Shown piece by piece: positions 32,969-41,538 of a stretch of DNA of 64,000 bases. Under the pieces are notes generated by a model. That model ran no database searches and was not told where the DNA came from. It worked only from the letters and a program-made list of their open reading frames with translations. The number at the start of each line of letters is the position of its first letter. Position 1 is the stretch's first letter. Source of the DNA: Pseudomonas sp. JAI120 (GTDB lineage: Bacteria > Pseudomonadota > Gammaproteobacteria > Pseudomonadales > Pseudomonadaceae); assembly GCF_014207255.1 (NCBI RefSeq), contig NZ_JACHCZ010000003.1, forward strand, positions 680,813-744,812, in the 5' to 3' direction. Made by a program: the position numbers and the translations under genes.

Positions 32969-33520
32969 ATGGCTGACTCCGTGCCCCTCAAGCGCCTGGT
33001 CACCCGCCTGCTGATCCTGGTGGTGGCGATGTTTGCCTTCGGCTTTGCCCTGGTGCCGATCTACGACGTGATGTGCAAGGCGTTCGGCATCAACGGCAAG
33101 ACGGCCGGGCAGTACGAGGGCGAGCAGGTCGTCGACCTCACGCGGCAGGTACGGGTGCAGTTCCTCTCCACCAATGCCATCGACATGGTCTGGGAGTTTC
33201 ATTCCAAGGCTGACGAGGTGGTGGTCAACCCCGGCGCAGTCACCGAGATGCTGTTCGTGGCCTACAACCCCACCGACAAACCGATGACCGCCCAAGCGGT
33301 GCCGAGCATTTCCCCCGCAGAGGCGGCGATGTATTTCCACAAGACCGAATGCTTTTGCTTCACCCAGCAAGTGCTGCAGCCAGGCCAGCGCATTGAGATG
33401 CCGGTGCGTTTTATTGTCGACCGCGACATGCCCAAGGATGTGAAGCATTTGACCCTGGCGTACACGCTGTTTGATATCACTGCGCGCCAACCGCCGGTGG
33501 CTGTCCGTACCGGCGGCTAG
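32969..33520 (+). CDS. ctaG: Cox11/CtaG copper chaperone for CuB
   Basis: Delivers copper to the CuB site of subunit I. The 183-residue protein has one N-terminal membrane helix (LLILVVAMFAFGFALVPIYDVMC) with the rest periplasmic, and the family copper motif CFCF in KTECFCFTQQVL near residue 127. Placed between subunits I and III as usual in proteobacterial cox operons. Confidence 0.95.
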   Translation: MADSVPLKRLVTRLLILVVAMFAFGFALVPIYDVMCKAFGINGKTAGQYEGEQVVDLTRQVRVQFLSTNAIDMVWEFHSKADEVVVNPGAVTEMLFVAYNPTDKPMTAQAVPSISPAEAAMYFHKTECFCFTQQVLQPGQRIEMPVRFIVDRDMPKDVKHLTLAYTLFDITARQPPVAVRTGG

Positions 33521-33555
33521 CTACTGTTTGCCCGCTCAATCAGGAGAGCGAATAC

Positions 33556-34443
33556 ATGTCGACTCATGATACGTACTACGTACCAGCGCAAAGCAAATGG
33601 CCGATAATTGCCACGATTGGCATGCTGGTCACCGTGTATGGCCTGGCCGTGTGGTTCAACGACCTGAAGGCGGCACGCCCGGAATCCCACGGGCCGTGGA
33701 TCTTTTTCGTCGGAGGGCTGTTGCTGGCCTACATGCTGTTTGGCTGGTTCGGTGCGGTGATCAAGGAAAGCCGTGCGGGTTTATACAGCGCGCAGATGGA
33801 CCGCTCGTTTCGCTGGGGCATGACCTGGTTCATTTTTTCCGAGGTGATGTTCTTTATCGCGTTCTTCGGTGCGCTGTTCTACGTGCGCCACCTGTCCGGT
33901 CCCGCGTTGGGCGGCGAAGGCCCCAAAGGCATTGCTCACATGCTGTGGCCGAACTTCGAGTTTGCCTGGCCGTTGCTCAACAACCCGGACCCGAAACTTT
34001 ATCCCGCGCCGGAGGGCACTATCAGCCCGTGGGGCTTGCCGTTGGTCAACACCATCCTGCTGGTGAGTTCCAGCGTGACCATCACCATTGCCCACCACGC
34101 CTTACGCAAGGGGCATCGCGGCGCGCTGAAGATCTGGCTGGCGATCACCGTCTTGCTGGGCCTTGCATTCCTCGGGTTCCAGGCCGAGGAGTACATCCAC
34201 GCCTACAAAGAGCTGGGCCTGACCCTCGGCTCAGGTGTGTATGGCGCAACCTTCTTCATGCTTACGGGCTTTCACGGCGCCCACGTGACCATCGGCACCA
34301 TCATTTTGTTTGTGATGCTGATGCGCATCCTGCGCGGGCATTTCAATGCCGAGCATCAGTTCGGCTTCGAGGCCGCCAGTTGGTATTGGCACTTCGTGGA
34401 TGTGGTGTGGATCGGGCTGTTTTTCTTCGTATACGTGCTGTGA
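33556..34443 (+). CDS. coxC: Cytochrome c oxidase subunit III
   Basis: A 295-residue, seven-helix subunit that stabilises the oxidase core. Motifs include FFVGGLLLAYMLFGWFG, WGMTWFIFSEVMFFIAFFGALFY, and the C-terminal FMLTGFHGAHVTIGTI and FEAASWYWHFVDVVWIGLFFFVY characteristic of CoIII. Confidence 0.96.
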   Translation: MSTHDTYYVPAQSKWPIIATIGMLVTVYGLAVWFNDLKAARPESHGPWIFFVGGLLLAYMLFGWFGAVIKESRAGLYSAQMDRSFRWGMTWFIFSEVMFFIAFFGALFYVRHLSGPALGGEGPKGIAHMLWPNFEFAWPLLNNPDPKLYPAPEGTISPWGLPLVNTILLVSSSVTITIAHHALRKGHRGALKIWLAITVLLGLAFLGFQAEEYIHAYKELGLTLGSGVYGATFFMLTGFHGAHVTIGTIILFVMLMRILRGHFNAEHQFGFEAASWYWHFVDVVWIGLFFFVYVL

Positions 34444-34449
34444 GGCAAC

Positions 34450-34653
34450 TTACCAAGGCGCGTGAGATACCAGCTGGCCGCTGAAAAAGCCCCAGGCAAT
34501 CAAGGCCACGGTGATCACGGCCAGTACGACACGCACGGTCAAGGCAGTGACGAGGCGGTTGGAGTTGCCCTCGTCCTTGACCAGAAAGAACAAGCCACTG
34601 AACAGGCTCACGACGGTCGCGATCAGCATCAGGGCAATGGCTGCTTTGAGCAT
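34450..34653 (-). CDS. DUF2909 twin-transmembrane small protein
   Basis: A 67-residue protein with two membrane helices (about 4-25 and 40-60) and a short charged loop KDEGNSNR, matching the DUF2909 family found inside pseudomonad cox operons but transcribed against them (PA0109 position). A role in oxidase biogenesis is possible only by association. Confidence 0.85.
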   Translation of the reverse strand: MLKAAIALMLIATVVSLFSGLFFLVKDEGNSNRLVTALTVRVVLAVITVALIAWGFFSGQLVSHAPW

Positions 34654-34698
34654 GGTCTGGTTCCTGGCTTTGGTGGGCATTGAGGGGATGGGCGGGCA

Positions 34699-35463
34699 AT
34701 GAAAACAAGTATAGCCAGCGCCATGAGACGCTTTCGTCCAGGTATCGCACCGACGTTGGTGGTGATGATTCTGCTGCCTTTGATGGTGGGCTTGGGCGTC
34801 TGGCAACTGTCGCGCGGCCATGAGAAGCAGCTGCTGGTGGACAGCTATGCCGAACGCCGCGCCGCTGAGCCGATCAGTAGTGTGCAGCTCAGCGACATGG
34901 CGGACCCGGCCTTCCGCCGCGTGCATCTGCGCGGGCAATTCGATGCCGAGCACAGCGTATTGCTGGATAACCGCATGCGTGACGGCAAGGCGGGCGTCGA
35001 GTTACTGCAACCCTTTCATGACCAGGCCAGCGGCCTGTGGCTATTGCTCAATCGGGGCTGGTTGCCGTGGCCGGATCGGCGCACCCCGCCCGTCTTCACC
35101 ACTCCGGACCAGCCTTTGAATCTCGACGCCTGGGTGTATGTCGCGCCCGGCGAAACCTTCCAGCTGCATGCGGACCCCACGACCGCGCAATGGCCGCGTC
35201 TGTTGACCGCGCTGCACCCCGCCGCGCTGTGGGCTGAGCTGGGCCGCAACGGTTTTGCCTACGAACTGCGTACCGAAGCCGGCCCCGGTACGTACGAAAC
35301 CACCTGGCCCATCGTTGCGATGGGCCCGGAAAAACACCTGGCCTACGCGGTGCAGTGGTTCGCCATGTCCCTGGCGCTACTGGCTCTTTACCTCTACCTC
35401 GGATGGCACACCACAAAGGAGAAGCCCCATGGGAACGGCCACGAATCCACTCAACATGTCTGA
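34699..35463 (+). CDS. SURF1-family cytochrome oxidase assembly protein
   Basis: Assists heme a insertion into subunit I. The 254-residue protein has a helix at each end (TLVVMILLPLMVGLGVWQLSRG near the start; AVQWFAMSLALLALYLYLGW near the end) around a periplasmic domain with FRRVHLRGQFDAEHSVLLDNRMRDGKAGVELLQPF, the SURF1 core. The first ATG is kept; ATG 34723 is an alternative giving an eight-residue shorter protein. Overlaps the next gene by 35 bp. Confidence 0.9.
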   Translation: MKTSIASAMRRFRPGIAPTLVVMILLPLMVGLGVWQLSRGHEKQLLVDSYAERRAAEPISSVQLSDMADPAFRRVHLRGQFDAEHSVLLDNRMRDGKAGVELLQPFHDQASGLWLLLNRGWLPWPDRRTPPVFTTPDQPLNLDAWVYVAPGETFQLHADPTTAQWPRLLTALHPAALWAELGRNGFAYELRTEAGPGTYETTWPIVAMGPEKHLAYAVQWFAMSLALLALYLYLGWHTTKEKPHGNGHESTQHV

Positions 35464-36013
35464 GGTAGCTGATCGGCGCAAAGGCCGCTGGCAGCTGATG
35501 CTGATCCTGCTGATGGTGGTCGGCCCGATGGCGCTGGCCACCTTTATGTACAAGCTGCAGTTCTGGGTGCCCGACAGTCGCAGCTACCACGGAGAAATGA
35601 TCGGCAACGGCCAGACCCGCGCCGATATCGGCGTGCAGGCCGATGAACAGCGCTGGCAGTTGCTGGTCACCGCGCCTGCGGCGTGCGCGGCGGATTGCCA
35701 GCAACTGGTGTACCTCGCGCGCCAATTGCAGATCGGCCTCGGGCGCGATGCCTCCCGCGCCAGCCATGCCCTGGCCAGCACGCAGCCGGTTGCAGCGGAC
35801 TACGAGGCCAAGCTCAAGGCCGAGTACCCGCAACTGCAACGCTACTCGCTGGACCTGTCGACCTTCACCAAAAACGCCGCAGCGCCGGGCGATGCGCAAC
35901 TGTGGATCGTCGACCCCCACGGCAACCTGGTGCTGCGCTACGACGCCAAGATCAAGGGCAAGGACTTGCTCAATGACCTGCGCCACCTGTTGAAACTGTC
36001 GAACATCGGATAA
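35429..36013 (+). CDS. Sco-like membrane-anchored thioredoxin-fold protein (PA0111-like)
   Basis: A 194-residue protein usually annotated hypothetical: cytosolic start, one membrane helix (LMLILLMVVGPMALATFMYKL, about 25-45), then a periplasmic domain. It carries ACAADC near residue 90, a CxxxC pair in the place of the Sco copper motif, and QLWIVDPHGNLVLRYD near the end, like the strand-turn of Sco/thioredoxin folds. I infer a second copper or thiol chaperone for the oxidase. The start at 35429 follows AAGGAG and lies inside the SURF1 gene. Confidence 0.8.
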   Translation: MGTATNPLNMSEVADRRKGRWQLMLILLMVVGPMALATFMYKLQFWVPDSRSYHGEMIGNGQTRADIGVQADEQRWQLLVTAPAACAADCQQLVYLARQLQIGLGRDASRASHALASTQPVAADYEAKLKAEYPQLQRYSLDLSTFTKNAAAPGDAQLWIVDPHGNLVLRYDAKIKGKDLLNDLRHLLKLSNIG

Positions 36014-36023
36014 GGGCATCGTC

Positions 36024-37103
36024 ATGGCCAAACCTGGATTTCGCCTCGCGTTGTTTGCCACCCTCCTGGCGCTGATCGTCGTGCTGCTCGGCGCCTACAC
36101 CCGCCTGACCCATGCCGGTCTTGGTTGCCCGGACTGGCCGGGCTGCTATGGGTTTATCAGCGTGCCGCAAAGCGAGGCCCAGTTGGCCCATGCCCAATTG
36201 CATTTTCCCGATACGCCGGTGGAGGCTGACAAGGGGTGGGCCGAGATGACTCATCGCTACTTCGCCGGCACCCTGGGCCTGTTGATTGTGCTGTTGGCGG
36301 CGCGTTCGTGGAGCCATCGGCGTGATCCGGGCCAGCCAGTGAAACTGCCGTTGTTTCTGTTGATGGTGGTGTTTGCCCAGGCGGCATTTGGCATGTGGAC
36401 AGTGACGTTGAAGCTCTGGCCCCAGGTGGTGACGGGCCACCTGCTGGGTGGTTTTGCGACCTTGAGCCTGTTGTTCTTGCTGACCCTGCGCTTGTCTGGG
36501 GTGTTGCCCGCGTTGATCGTGCCCAAGCGCCTGCAATATTGGGCGACGGCGGGACTGGTGCTGGTGATCGGGCAAATCGCGTTGGGCGGTTGGGTGAGTT
36601 CCAACTACGCCGCCGTGGCCTGCGTCGACTTGCCCACCTGCCATGGCGCGTGGTGGCCCGCGGCTGACTTCGCCAACGGCTTTCACCTGACCCAGCACAT
36701 CGGGCCCAATTACCTTGGCGGCCAACTCGACAGCGAAGCGCGTACCGCCATTCACCTGACTCACCGCATTGGCGCGGTGCTGGTCACCCTGGTGCTGCTC
36801 GGCCTGGCCTGGCAGTTGCGCGCCGTAGGCATGACGCGGCTTGCAGGCCTGCTGTTGATCGCCCTGTTCGCGCAAATCAGCCTGGGCCTGAGCAATGTGT
36901 ATTTCGGCTTGCCGCTGCCGGTGGCGGTCGCTCATAACGCCGGCGGTGCTGCGCTGCTGCTGACGTTGGTGCTGGTTAATTACCACGCCCGCACCAGCCT
37001 GGTCCGGGTGCGTGATCAGTTGCTCTTCGGCTGGCGCTTCAGCCCGCGCAAACACGTATCGGGCCTCATCACCCTTAAAGGAGAGATGCCATGGCGACCT
37101 TGA
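36024..37103 (+). CDS. ctaA: Heme A synthase (COX15/CtaA)
   Basis: Oxidises the methyl of heme O to give heme A. The 359-residue polytopic protein has the paired four-helix bundles of CtaA with histidines in YTRLTHAGLGCPDWPGCYG, EMTHRYFAGTLG, LTHRIGAVLVTL and AVAHNAGGA. The CxDxPxC loop (CVDLPTCHGAWWP) is present. Its 3' end overlaps cyoE by 13 bp, so heme O and heme A synthases are coupled. Confidence 0.95.
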   Translation: MAKPGFRLALFATLLALIVVLLGAYTRLTHAGLGCPDWPGCYGFISVPQSEAQLAHAQLHFPDTPVEADKGWAEMTHRYFAGTLGLLIVLLAARSWSHRRDPGQPVKLPLFLLMVVFAQAAFGMWTVTLKLWPQVVTGHLLGGFATLSLLFLLTLRLSGVLPALIVPKRLQYWATAGLVLVIGQIALGGWVSSNYAAVACVDLPTCHGAWWPAADFANGFHLTQHIGPNYLGGQLDSEARTAIHLTHRIGAVLVTLVLLGLAWQLRAVGMTRLAGLLLIALFAQISLGLSNVYFGLPLPVAVAHNAGGAALLLTLVLVNYHARTSLVRVRDQLLFGWRFSPRKHVSGLITLKGEMPWRP

Positions 37104-37990
37104 TCGGCGCGCGTCAAGGCCGGGCGGTCTGGCGCGATTACCTGGAGCTGACCAAGCCGAAAGTGGTGGTGCTGATGCTCATCACTTCCCTGGTGGGTAT
37201 GTTCCTCGCCACACGCGCAGGCGTGCCGTGGACGGTGCTGGTGTTCGGCAATCTGGGCATTGCCCTGTGTGCGGGCGGCGCGGCGGCGGTGAACCATGTG
37301 GTGGACCGGCGGATTGATGCGGTGATGGCTCGCACCCATAAGCGGCCGTTGGCGGAGGGGCGTGTGTCGCCGGTGGCGGCGCTGGCCTTTGCTTTGTTTC
37401 TAGCCGTTGCAGGATTGGCCTTGTTGCTGGCGTTCACCAACCCCCTGGCGGCATGGCTGACGCTGGCTTCGCTGCTCGGTTACGCGGTGGTCTACACCGG
37501 TTTTCTCAAGCGTGCGACGCCACAAAATATTGTCATCGGAGGCCTGGCCGGTGCCGCGCCACCGCTGTTGGGCTGGGTCGCCGTCACCGGCCACGTCAGC
37601 GCCGAGCCCTTGTTGCTGGTGCTGATTATCTTCGCCTGGACCCCGCCGCACTTCTGGGCGCTGGCCATTCACCGCAAGGAGGAATACGCCAAGGCCGATA
37701 TCCCGATGCTGCCGGTCACCCACGGCGAGCATTACACCAAGGTGCATATCCTGCTCTATACCTTTGCGCTGCTGGCGGTGAGCCTGATGCCCTACGTGAT
37801 CCACATGAGCGGCCCGCTGTACCTGGCATGCGCACTGTTGTTGGGCGGACGCTTTCTGCAATGGGCCTGGGTGCTGTACCGTGGCGCTCAGCCGCACGCG
37901 GCGATCAACACCTTCAAGTACTCTATCTGGTACCTGTTCCTGCTGTTTATCGCCCTGCTCGTAGACCACTACTTACTGTTGAACCTATGA
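37091..37990 (+). CDS. cyoE: Protoheme IX farnesyltransferase (heme O synthase)
   Basis: Farnesylates heme B to heme O. The 299-residue UbiA-superfamily prenyltransferase has the first Asp-rich motif NHVVDRRIDAVMARTHKRPLAEG and the second loop YTGFLKRATPQNIVIGGLAGAAPPLLGW with the APP motif, and DIPMLPVTHGEHYTK. Overlaps the upstream heme A synthase gene by 13 bp and the downstream sco gene by 4 bp. Confidence 0.95.
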   Translation: MATLIGARQGRAVWRDYLELTKPKVVVLMLITSLVGMFLATRAGVPWTVLVFGNLGIALCAGGAAAVNHVVDRRIDAVMARTHKRPLAEGRVSPVAALAFALFLAVAGLALLLAFTNPLAAWLTLASLLGYAVVYTGFLKRATPQNIVIGGLAGAAPPLLGWVAVTGHVSAEPLLLVLIIFAWTPPHFWALAIHRKEEYAKADIPMLPVTHGEHYTKVHILLYTFALLAVSLMPYVIHMSGPLYLACALLLGGRFLQWAWVLYRGAQPHAAINTFKYSIWYLFLLFIALLVDHYLLLNL

Positions 37991-38622
37991 CTCGAACTCA
38001 AAAAACCGTCTTTATCCTGGTGGCCACTGTCGCGTTGATCATGGGCCTGACCGTTAACAAAGTGCTGTCGGGCAAGGGCCAGGGCGACCCTACCGCGTTG
38101 ATCGACGCCGGCATCATCCTGCTGCCGCAAAGCCGTCAGCTGCCGCCAGTGACCATGACCAACCAGGACGGCCAGCCGGTGCTGGTCAACGAGTTGAAAG
38201 GCAAGTGGAGCCTGCTGTTCTTCGGCTACACCTTCTGCCCCGACATCTGCCCGACCACCCTCGCCCAACTGCGCCAGATCAAGAGCGAGTTGCCTAAAGA
38301 GGCTGTGGATAAGTTGCAGGTGATTCTGGTCAGCGTCGACCCGAATCGCGACACCCCGACCCAGCTCAAGCAGTACCTGGGCTACTTTGACCCGCAATTC
38401 GAAGGCCTTACCGGCGCGAACGTGGAGGATGTGCAGAAGGTCTCGAATGCCGTGAGCATCCCATTCATCCCGGCAGACACCAGCAAGCCCAACTACACCG
38501 TCGACCACAGCGGCAACCTCGCGCTGATCGGCCCGGATGGTACCCAGCGCGGGTTTATCCGTGCGCCGTTGAACAACCAGAAGCTGGTGGCGCAACTGCC
38601 AGGGTTGTTGCAGCGCAAGTAA
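37987..38622 (+). CDS. SCO1/SenC-family copper chaperone
   Basis: A 211-residue membrane-anchored periplasmic protein for CuA assembly: helix at about 8-26, then a thioredoxin fold with the copper motif FGYTFCPDICPTTLAQL (CxxxC near residue 80) and the His ligand in NYTVDHSGNLALIGPDG. Last gene of the cox operon; ATGA overlap with cyoE. Confidence 0.95.
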   Translation: MTRTQKTVFILVATVALIMGLTVNKVLSGKGQGDPTALIDAGIILLPQSRQLPPVTMTNQDGQPVLVNELKGKWSLLFFGYTFCPDICPTTLAQLRQIKSELPKEAVDKLQVILVSVDPNRDTPTQLKQYLGYFDPQFEGLTGANVEDVQKVSNAVSIPFIPADTSKPNYTVDHSGNLALIGPDGTQRGFIRAPLNNQKLVAQLPGLLQRK

Positions 38623-38640
38623 CAGGCAACGCAAAACACA

Positions 38641-38730
38641 TGTGGGAGGGGGCTTGCCCCCGATGGCGGCAGATCAGTCAGCTCATGCAGCGACTGATAC
38701 TCCGCAATCGGGGGCAAGCCCCCTCCCACA
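38641..38730. repeat. REP pair between cox operon and metQ
   Basis: Inverted REP copies from TGTGGGAGGGGGCTTGCCCC to the complement ending CCCTCCCACA. The pair separates the convergent sco and metQ genes. Confidence 0.92.
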
Positions 38731-38766
38731 TTTTTTGATCTCCAGCGTGTTGGAGACCGAGTCGGA

Positions 38767-39540
38767 TCAGAACGCCGGCAGGATCGCGCCTTTGTACTTC
38801 TCTTGGATGAATTGCTTCACCTCAGGGGTGTGCAGGGCTGCAATCAGCTTCTTCATCGCGTCCGAATCCTTGTTGTCTTCGCGGCTCACCAGGATGTTCA
38901 CGTAAGGCGAGTCATTGCCTTCGATCACCAGGGCGTCCTTGGACGGGTCCAGCTTGGCTTCCAGCGCATAGTTGGTGTTGATCAGCGCCAGGTCGACCTG
39001 GGTCAGCACGCGCGGCAGGGTGGCGGCTTCGAGTTCGCGGAATTTCAGGTTTTTCGGGTTTGCGGTGATGTCCTTGATGGTCGACAGGATGTTGGTCGGG
39101 TCCTTCAGGGTGATCAGGCCGTTGTTGGCCAGCAGCAACAGGGCACGGCCGCCGTTGGTGGCGTCGTTCGGGATCACCACGTTGGCACCGTTTGGCAGGT
39201 CTTCCAGCTTCTTGTACTTGCTGGAGTAAGCCCCCAGGGGCTCCAGGTGCACAGCGCCGACGCTTACCAGCTGAGTGCCTTTGGCTTTGTTGAATTCATC
39301 CAGGTATGGCTGGTGCTGGAAGAAGTTCGCGTCCAGGCGCTTTTCGGCCACTTGTACGTTGGGCTGTACGTAGTCGGTGAAGACTTTGATCTGCAGGTCC
39401 ACGCCTTCTTTGGCGAGGGCAGGCTTCACGAATTCCAGGATTTCCGCGTGGGGCACCGGCGAGGCTGCGACTTTCAGGGTCTCGGCGGCGTGGGCGGAAA
39501 ACGCGGCAACGGCGGCGAAAGCAACCAGTAGTTTTTTCAT
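38767..39540 (-). CDS. metQ: Methionine ABC transporter, substrate-binding protein
   Basis: A 257-residue NlpA/MetQ-family binding protein. A signal peptide ends FSAHA-AET with no lipobox cysteine, so it is probably soluble periplasmic rather than a lipoprotein as in E. coli. Core motifs are VAASPVPHAEILEFVKPALAKEGVDL, NFFQHQPYLDEFN and ALINTNYALEA. The ATG at 39540 is chosen; in-frame sequence to 39585 precedes the signal. Cotranscribed with metI and metN on the minus strand. Confidence 0.93.
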   Translation of the reverse strand: MKKLLVAFAAVAAFSAHAAETLKVAASPVPHAEILEFVKPALAKEGVDLQIKVFTDYVQPNVQVAEKRLDANFFQHQPYLDEFNKAKGTQLVSVGAVHLEPLGAYSSKYKKLEDLPNGANVVIPNDATNGGRALLLLANNGLITLKDPTNILSTIKDITANPKNLKFRELEAATLPRVLTQVDLALINTNYALEAKLDPSKDALVIEGNDSPYVNILVSREDNKDSDAMKKLIAALHTPEVKQFIQEKYKGAILPAF

Positions 39541-39591
39541 CCAACAAGCTCCTTGTTCGGGCATGTGCCGGCTTGTGACCGGCAATGGCCG

Positions 39592-40266
39592 TTATTTTCG
39601 AGAAAAATGCACCACCAGCTTGTCGCCGACGGTTTGCAGAATTTGCACCAGGATCAACAGCATCACCACGGTGACCACCATCACATCGGTCTGGAAACGC
39701 TGGTAACCGAAACGGATCGCCAGGTCACCCAGGCCGCCGGCACCGACCACGCCGGCCATGGCCGTGTAGGACACCAGTGTAATCGCCGTCACCGTTATCG
39801 CTGCGAAGATGCCGGGGCGTGCCTCGGGCAGCAGCGCGTTGATGATGATCTGGCGGGTGCTGGCGCCCATGGACTGGGTGGCTTCGATGATGCCGCGGTC
39901 CACTTCACGCAGGGCGGTTTCCACCAGGCGCGCGAAGAATGGCGTGGCACCCACCACCAGTGGCGGGATCGCGCCCGCAACGCCCAGGGAGGTGCCGGTG
40001 ATCAGTACGGTGAACGGGATCATCACGATCAACAGGATGATGAACGGCAGCGAGCGCAGGATGTTCACGACCAGCGACAGCAGCGCGTACAGGCCTTTTT
40101 GCTCGAACAGCTGACGTGGGCTGGTCAGGAACAGCAGCACGCCCAAGGGCAGGCCAAGTACTACGGTGAAGAACAGCGAACCGAACAGCATGATCATGGT
40201 GTCGCCGGTGGCGAGCCAGATTTCGGACCAGTCGATATTGGCGAAGAAACTCAGGAACACTTCCAT
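39592..40266 (-). CDS. metI: Methionine ABC transporter, permease
   Basis: A 224-residue permease with about five helices and the EAA loop EATQSMGASTRQIIINALLPEARPGI near residue 135, which contacts MetN. The family segment SYTAMAGVVGAGGLGDLAIRFGYQRF follows. Its start shares one base with the metN stop (TAATG), so translation is coupled. Confidence 0.95.
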   Translation of the reverse strand: MEVFLSFFANIDWSEIWLATGDTMIMLFGSLFFTVVLGLPLGVLLFLTSPRQLFEQKGLYALLSLVVNILRSLPFIILLIVMIPFTVLITGTSLGVAGAIPPLVVGATPFFARLVETALREVDRGIIEATQSMGASTRQIIINALLPEARPGIFAAITVTAITLVSYTAMAGVVGAGGLGDLAIRFGYQRFQTDVMVVTVVMLLILVQILQTVGDKLVVHFSRK

Positions 40267-41273
40267 TAGCGCAGCACCTCCATGTGGACGTCTGCGGCGG
40301 TGAAGCGGGCAAAGGCCGCTTCCATGTCACCACCGGTGACCGCCAGGGTCAGTTGCCCGTAGGGGATGTCTTTGATGCGGTCGATGCGGCCGGCGAGGAT
40401 GCTGTAGTCCACCCCCGTTTCGCGGGCGACGGTACCCAGCAGTGGCGCGTAGGTCGCTTCACCCTGGAACGTCAGCCGTACGATGCGACCCGGTACATGG
40501 GCGAAGTCATCACGCAGCTCGCCTTCATCGACTTGCTCGGCTTCCTGCACAAAACGTTTGGTGGTCGGGTGCTTGGGGTGCAGGAATACGTCGGCCACCG
40601 AGCCTTGCTCGACGATCACGCCGGCATCCATCACGGCTACCTGGTCACACACGCGGCGGATCACATCCATTTCATGAGTGATCAGCACGATGGTCAGTTT
40701 CAACTCGCGATTGATCTCGGCCAGCAGTTGCAGGACCGAGGCGGTGGTTTGCGGGTCGAGGGCGCTGGTGGCTTCGTCGCACAGCAGGATTTTCGGCTTG
40801 GTCGCCAGGGCGCGGGCAATACCGACGCGTTGCTTCTGGCCGCCAGACAACTGCGCCGGGTACTTCTTGGCGTGGTCCGACAGGCCGACGCGGGCGAGTA
40901 GCTCGGCGACACGTTGGTCGATCTCCTTGCGCGACAATTCGCCGGCCAGGGTCAGTGGCAGCGCCACATTGTCGGCAACGGTCTTCGACGCCAGGAGGTT
41001 GAAGTGCTGGAAGATCATCCCGACCTGTTGACGGAAACGGCGCAGGCCGTTGGCATCCAGGGCGGTGACTTCTTCGCCGTCCACCGTGATCTGGCCGCCG
41101 CTGGGCTCTTCCAGGCGGTTGATCAGGCGCAGCAGTGTGCTTTTACCTGCACCCGAGTGGCCGATCAAGCCAAACACCTGGCCGTTCTCGACGCGCAGGC
41201 TGGTGGGGTGCAGCGCGGGAATATCCTTACCGGCGACGCGGTAGGTTTTATGGACGTTTTGAAACTCGATCAC
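40266..41273 (-). CDS. metN: Methionine ABC transporter, ATP-binding protein
   Basis: A 335-residue ABC ATPase: Walker A GHSGAGKST near residue 40, signature LSGGQKQRVG, Walker B ILLCDEATSALD, and H-loop VLITHEMDVI. The last 90 residues match the NIL (ACT-like) domain that binds methionine and inhibits transport. First gene of metNIQ. Confidence 0.96.
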   Translation of the reverse strand: MIEFQNVHKTYRVAGKDIPALHPTSLRVENGQVFGLIGHSGAGKSTLLRLINRLEEPSGGQITVDGEEVTALDANGLRRFRQQVGMIFQHFNLLASKTVADNVALPLTLAGELSRKEIDQRVAELLARVGLSDHAKKYPAQLSGGQKQRVGIARALATKPKILLCDEATSALDPQTTASVLQLLAEINRELKLTIVLITHEMDVIRRVCDQVAVMDAGVIVEQGSVADVFLHPKHPTTKRFVQEAEQVDEGELRDDFAHVPGRIVRLTFQGEATYAPLLGTVARETGVDYSILAGRIDRIKDIPYGQLTLAVTGGDMEAAFARFTAADVHMEVLR

Positions 41274-41538
41274 GTAGCGAACCTTGTGGGGCGCATTGAA
41301 AAGGGATCAGCGGTTAGCCGGGCGCGCATTTTAGCCTGTCCGAATAGCGTTTCTTAGCATTTATTTCGCATTCAACCAGTGATTTGGCAATAACGCGATC
41401 AAAGGTCACAAAAAAGGAACGGTGCAAAACCGTGTCAGTCACTACTTAAGCAACTCGATTTCCCAGGTGCCGTGCCTGGGGTTTTGCTCAAACGAGCCGG
41501 GGACCGCTCTGGCCACTTTGAATAAGGAGTTTTGACTG
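41274..41538. other. Divergent metN-katE gap
   Basis: A 265-bp region without genes. It includes CTACTT at 41442-41447, a possible sigma-S-like -10 for katE, and a hairpin CCCAGG-TGCCGTG-CCTGGG at 41462-41480 followed by GTTTT, resembling a weak terminator or attenuator in the katE leader. No clear MetR or OxyR site was recognised. Confidence 0.4.
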
